Below the pieces are notes generated by a model that was not told the DNA's origin, did no database searches, and worked only from the letters and a program-made list of their open reading frames with translations. From contig NZ_LGEG01000149.1 of the NCBI RefSeq assembly GCF_001280125.1, forward strand, positions 1 through 64,000: a stretch of DNA of 64,000 nucleotides, in the 5' to 3' direction. The first letter of the stretch is position 1. Each line of letters starts with the position of its first letter. Below are positions 60,687 to 64,000 of this stretch, piece by piece. A program made the position numbers and the translations under genes. The stretch is from Streptomyces sp. NRRL F-6492 (lineage in GTDB: Bacteria; Actinomycetota; Actinomycetes; Streptomycetales; Streptomycetaceae).

Positions 60687-61167
60687 TTGCCCGTCTGACC
60701 TGGGGTTTCCCCTCGGCCGAACGCGCATGAGAACAATACCGCACTTTCTCCGGTGGTCACGAACCCCTTTCCCGGCGCCCCGGCGGGCGCGGACACGAGG
60801 GGCGTGGAGGGCGCACGGAAGGGGCGTACGGAAAGCGGAATGCCGCTCTTCCATGGATGAAGGTGCTCATATGGTGAAGTCAGAGGCTTGCGGGCATGCG
60901 CCCGGGACCTCCTTGCCCCTGGCATGTGGCAGAAACATGCCCACGGACGAAGGAGTGCGGATAGGGCCGAGCAGGCCAAGTTCACCCGAAACATAGTCGA
61001 ACTCAATCGTCAACCGCTCCTGTTTCAGACAAACTTCGTTCCGTTATTGATCCATCACGGAAAGATCAACACCATGAAGAGGTCGGCCTGTTCGGGACGG
61101 GACCACTGCCGATGCACCACCTGACCGGACAACCCACCGGTCAGGCGTTTCGCCGGAGGGACTCGTA
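60687..61167 (+). promoter_or_regulatory. Relatively AT-rich upstream region of the acyl-CoA dehydrogenase gene
   Basis: The stretch 60880-61090 has unusually many A and T bases for this genome. An inverted repeat TTGATC-N11-GATCAA lies at 61047-61069, just before a 16-codon frame (61074-61124). The left part (60687-60880) shows nothing recognisable. Confidence 0.5.
61074..61124 (+). CDS. Possible 16-aa cysteine-rich leader peptide
   Basis: GGAAAGA precedes an ATG that opens MKRSACSGRDHCRCTT, with a TGA 44 bases before the acyl-CoA dehydrogenase start. Three of 16 residues are Cys, two of them close together near the end. This resembles regulatory upstream frames that sense cysteine in actinobacteria, but similarity is only in style. 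It may be chance. Confidence 0.3.
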   Translation: MKRSACSGRDHCRCTT

Positions 61168-62376
61168 ATGGACAGCTACTTCAGCAGCCGGCTGCATCAT
61201 GAGCTCAGGGAGACGGTCCGGGACTTCGCGGAGCGTGAGGTCCGGCCGCGCATAGCGGAGATGGAGGCGTCCCGAACGGTCCACCACGAGCTGTCCCGGC
61301 TGATCGCCGAGCAGGGCTGGCTGGGCGCGACGATCAGTCCCGAGTACGGCGGCATGGGCGCGGGCCACCTGGCCAAGACCATCATCATCGAGGAGCTCTC
61401 CCGGGTCAGCGGCGCCATGGGCGCCATGGTCCAGGCCTCCCAGCTGGGCACCGCCAAGATCGTCCACTTCGGCAGCGACGAGCAGCGCAAGACCTGGCTG
61501 CCGGCGATCGCCGCCGGTGAGTGCCTGCCGACCATCGCGGTCACCGAGCCCGACGCCGGCGGTCACGTCCTCGGCATGAGCGCCAGTGCGGTCCGGGACG
61601 GCGACGACTACGTCCTCAACGGCAGCAAGGTCTACGTCGGCAACAGCCACGTGGGCGATCTGCACGGCGTCGTGGTCAGGACCGGTCCCGGCTCGAAGGG
61701 TCTCAGTGCGTTTCTGGTCGAATCCGATCGACCGGGTTTCAGGACCGGTCCGCAGCAGACGGCCATGGGCCTCCACGGCTTCAGCTTCGGCGAGCTGATC
61801 TTCGAGAACTGCCGGATCCCGGCCGCCAACCGGCTCGGCGACGAGGGCGACGGCCTCTCCGTCGCGTACTCCTCCAGCGTGCTGTACGGACGGGCCAACC
61901 TCACCGCCGTCTCCCTCGGCATCCACCAGGCGATCCTGGAGGAGACCACCCGCTTCGCCTCCGCGCGCATCCGCTACGGAAAGCCGCTCCACGACCTCCC
62001 GACGGTCAAGCTGAAGCTGGGCCAGATGCAGTCCCGGCTCATGATCGCCCGGCTGGCCGCGTACCACGCCGTGCACCTGCTCGACCAGGGCCTCTCCTGC
62101 GACGCCGAGCTGATGAACGCCAAGCTCGTCAACGTCGAGTCGGCGCTCGACTCCGGCCGCAACGCCATGGAGATCCACGCCGCCGCCGGCCTCTTCACGG
62201 ACCGGGCCATCGAGCGGTACCTCCGGGACGCGCATCACATCTTCGCTCCCGCCGGCACCTCCGACATCCAGCTCCTGCGACTGGCCGAGGTCGCCCTCGG
62301 CCAGGACAAGGGCAGCTGGTCGGAGCGGCTGTCCGAGCTGGTCCGCACCCCGGAGCCGGAGCCGCTGCACGTCTGA
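61168..62376 (+). CDS. Acyl-CoA dehydrogenase family flavoprotein lacking the usual catalytic glutamate
   Basis: The ATG at 61168 follows CGGAGGGA. The 402-aa protein has the full fold: an N-terminal helical domain, the flavin region PTIAVTEPDAGGHVLGMSA, and the C-terminal four-helix domain with RIRYGKPLHDLPTVKLKL. In most family members the motif near the end is YEGTSEIQ, whose Glu is the catalytic base. Here it is FAPAGTSDIQ, with Ala362 in that place. The alternative base position of isovaleryl-type enzymes is also not Glu (LYGRANLTA). It may dehydrogenate with another base, act on carrier-bound substrates or do different flavin chemistry. Confidence 0.85.
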   Translation: MDSYFSSRLHHELRETVRDFAEREVRPRIAEMEASRTVHHELSRLIAEQGWLGATISPEYGGMGAGHLAKTIIIEELSRVSGAMGAMVQASQLGTAKIVHFGSDEQRKTWLPAIAAGECLPTIAVTEPDAGGHVLGMSASAVRDGDDYVLNGSKVYVGNSHVGDLHGVVVRTGPGSKGLSAFLVESDRPGFRTGPQQTAMGLHGFSFGELIFENCRIPAANRLGDEGDGLSVAYSSSVLYGRANLTAVSLGIHQAILEETTRFASARIRYGKPLHDLPTVKLKLGQMQSRLMIARLAAYHAVHLLDQGLSCDAELMNAKLVNVESALDSGRNAMEIHAAAGLFTDRAIERYLRDAHHIFAPAGTSDIQLLRLAEVALGQDKGSWSERLSELVRTPEPEPLHV

Positions 62377-62389
62377 TCCGCGAGCGGAT

Positions 62390-62443
62390 CGACGGCCCGG
62401 GGGCCCGGTGCGGTCACCGCCGCACCGGGCCCCCGGGCCGTCG
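62390..62443. terminator. Very strong bidirectional hairpin terminator
   Basis: A perfect 24-bp inverted repeat (62390-62413 with 62420-62443) around the loop TCACCG lies between the converging acyl-CoA dehydrogenase and GAF-protein genes. Confidence 0.9.
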
Positions 62444-62457
62444 CCGGGCGCCGGCGG

Positions 62458-63030
62458 TCAGAGCCCGCCGTCCTCGCGGCGGTGGATCTGCTCCATCAGC
62501 TCCGCGGCCATCGCCTTGATCGTCTCCAGGCCGGCGCGCCCCCACGGGCACACGTCGGTGTCGACCACGCAGATGGTGCCGAGCGCGGTTCCGGTGCGGT
62601 CGATCAGCGGTGCCCCCATGTAGGAGCGGATGCCGATCTCGTCCACGACCGGGTTGCCCGCGAAGCGCGGGTAGTCGCAGACGTCCTCCAGGACGAGCGC
62701 CTTGCGCCGCACCACCACGTGCGGGCAGTAGCCGTGGTCACGGGCCATGAAACGGCCGACGCCGCCCGCGCCCGCGGCGGCGGCGCCCAGGTCGCTGCCG
62801 GAGTGGGTGCCCTCGGGGGTGTGGAGGCCCGCGAAGAACTGCCGGTTCTCGTCGATGAAGTTGACCATCGAGAACGGGGCGCCGGTCATCTCGGCGAGCC
62901 GGTGCGCGAAGTCGTCGAACGCCGGCTCCGGCCGCTCCCCCAGACCGAGTTCGCGCAGCCGCCGCACCCGGGCCGGCGCGTCCTTGTCTTGGGGGGTCAG
63001 CAGGAGGTGACCGGTCGGGTCGTAGGTCAT
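62458..63030 (-). CDS. GAF domain protein, last gene of a conservon-like operon
   Basis: The 190-aa protein overlaps the GTPase gene by 4 bases (ATGA). It is nearly all one GAF domain: a helix AFDDFAHRLAEMTGAPFSMV, FIDENRQFFAGLHTP, then the core DHGYCPHVVVRRKALVLEDV and GAPLIDRTGTALGTICVVD. GAF domains bind small ligands or chromophores. In several Streptomyces conservons the gene after cvnD encodes a cytochrome P450; here a GAF protein takes that place. Confidence 0.85.
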   Translation of the reverse strand: MTYDPTGHLLLTPQDKDAPARVRRLRELGLGERPEPAFDDFAHRLAEMTGAPFSMVNFIDENRQFFAGLHTPEGTHSGSDLGAAAAGAGGVGRFMARDHGYCPHVVVRRKALVLEDVCDYPRFAGNPVVDEIGIRSYMGAPLIDRTGTALGTICVVDTDVCPWGRAGLETIKAMAAELMEQIHRREDGGL

Positions 63031-63650
63031 GGCGTGGCTCCGTAGCTCGGCACGGTGTCCGGGAGGGTGGTGAGCAGGTACTGGACGAGGGTGAGCAGGG
63101 TGCTGATGCCGGAGCTGGAGATCCGGGCGTCGCAGAGGACGACCGGCACCTCCGGGTCGAGGTCGAGCGCGGACCGCACCTCGTCCGGTTCGTAGCGGTG
63201 GGAGCCGTCGAACTCGTTGATCGCGACGACGAAGCGGATCCCCCGCCGCTCGAAGAAGTCGACGGCGGCGAAGCACTCCTGGAGCCTGCGGGTGTCGGCG
63301 AGGACGACCGCCCCGAGCGCGCCCTCGGAGAGCTCGTCCCACATGAACCAGAAGCGCTCCTGGCCGGGGGTGCCGAAGAGGTACAGGACGTGGTGGTTGT
63401 CGAGCGTGATGCGGCCGAAGTCCATGGCGACGGTGGTCGTGGTCTTGGACTCCACGCCCTCCAGACTGTCGGTGGCCGCGCTGACCGAGGTCAGCAGCTC
63501 CTCGGTGCTCAGCGGTTCGATCTCGCTGACGGCGCCCACGAGGGTCGTCTTGCCCACGCCGAACCCGCCCGCCACCAGGATCTTGACCGCGGTGGGGAAG
63601 GAGTCGGTCGCGAGGCTCTCGTGACGCTCAGAGCCGTTGTCGTAGGCCAT
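63027..63650 (-). CDS. cvnD: Conservon CvnD-type small GTPase
   Basis: The 207-aa protein has a P-loop GGFGVGKTT (near residue 28), a switch region TTTTVAMDFG and the G3 motif FGTPGQER. The last guanine-recognition element is INEFD, in place of NKxD. CvnD proteins are the GTP-binding part of a membrane-associated complex with a sensor kinase (CvnA), a Roadblock protein (CvnB) and a DUF742 protein (CvnC). It overlaps cvnC by 23 bases and the GAF gene by 4. Confidence 0.93.
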   Translation of the reverse strand: MAYDNGSERHESLATDSFPTAVKILVAGGFGVGKTTLVGAVSEIEPLSTEELLTSVSAATDSLEGVESKTTTTVAMDFGRITLDNHHVLYLFGTPGQERFWFMWDELSEGALGAVVLADTRRLQECFAAVDFFERRGIRFVVAINEFDGSHRYEPDEVRSALDLDPEVPVVLCDARISSSGISTLLTLVQYLLTTLPDTVPSYGATP

Positions 63651-63999
63651 CGAGCACTGCCTCCAGCAAGGAACGGTCGGTTGGGTTGGCGTGGAAGCGG
63701 GGCGCCCGGGCGGTGAGCGCCCCGCAGTCCACGAGATCGGAGAGCAGGACCTTGGTGACGACGGCGGGGAGCCTCAGGTGCGCCGCGATCTCGGCCACCG
63801 AGGTGGGCCCGTCGCACAGCCCGAGGGCCAGGCTGTGCTCGGGACCCATGTGCGCCTGGGGGGACGAACCGGTCGCCATCACCATCGACAGCAGGTCGAG
63901 GGCGGTGGTGGGCCTGGTCCGGCCGCCGCTGACGGTGTACGGGCGGATCAGCCGGCCGGCCGCGTCGTCGAGCCAGGGTCCTTCCTGAGGGGACGTCAC
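63628..63999 (-). CDS. cvnC: Conservon CvnC-type DUF742 protein
   Basis: The GTG at 63997-63999 starts a 123-aa protein with the DUF742 pattern: RLIRPYTVSGGRTRP near residue 16 and the winged-helix-like segment [20 protein letters not shown], ending in LLEAVLDGLRQRL. The start overlaps a TGA (63996-63998) in another frame, which should be the stop of cvnB just outside the window. CvnC is thought to couple the Roadblock protein to the GTPase. Confidence 0.92.
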   Translation of the reverse strand: MTSPQEGPWLDDAAGRLIRPYTVSGGRTRPTTALDLLSMVMATGSSPQAHMGPEHSLALGLCDGPTSVAEIAAHLRLPAVVTKVLLSDLVDCGALTARAPRFHANPTDRSLLEAVLDGLRQRL

Positions 64000-64000
64000 G

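Overview
The window comes from the chromosome of a Streptomyces or a very close relative. The coding sequence is strongly GC-biased, and several Streptomyces hallmarks are present: a modular type I polyketide synthase (PKS), LAL-type ATPase regulators, part of a conservon, GTG and TTG starts, a NodB deacetylase and many small secreted proteins. All assignments rest on reading the sequence; no database search was possible.

Layout. 1-8.9 kb: 3' end of a PKS subunit with two reducing malonyl modules (DH-KR, no ER, no thioesterase), a strong terminator and tRNA-Pro(GGG). 9-19 kb: a LAL-like ATPase without its DNA-binding domain, a DUF309 protein, an unreported DUF488 relic, a TetR regulator with a palindromic site, a PAP2/DMT pair, an SPFH/NAD-kinase-like pair behind two identical-type palindromes, and a GNAT acetyltransferase. 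19-26 kb: a secreted subtilase with P-domain, a complete LAL regulator, a maltokinase-cap protein and a GreA-like factor. 26-28 kb: a gene graveyard with broken pieces of a formate dehydrogenase-like oxidoreductase and of an FUSC transporter beside an intact fdhD. 29-42 kb: housekeeping and stress genes, namely a Clp ATPase, YhgE/Pip-like permease, RecQ, ABC exporter, EF-hand protein, TerD-domain protein, CsbD protein and polysaccharide deacetylase.

42.7-52.3 kb is the most interesting part. Eight tightly spaced plus-strand genes encode an Agd3/CE18-like deacetylase, a PelF-type glycosyltransferase, an unfamiliar multi-spanning membrane protein, three nucleotide-sugar enzymes, a Sph3/GH135-like glycosidase and a GH114 lipoprotein. 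This parallels, activity by activity, the fungal galactosaminogalactan cluster (uge3, sph3, agd3, ega3, gtb3) and the bacterial Pel system. A probable product is a partly deacetylated, cationic amino-sugar polymer. A DasR-like site lies upstream. Directly downstream a surface-polymer-type transferase gene is interrupted by 26 copies of a 7-bp repeat that put its halves out of frame, which makes it a candidate phase-variable gene.

54-64 kb: a STAND ATPase with a broken Walker A, a PaoABC-type molybdenum aldehyde oxidoreductase operon, a second identical tRNA-Pro(GGG), an acyl-CoA dehydrogenase homologue without the usual catalytic base, and a partial conservon (DUF742, GTPase, GAF protein).
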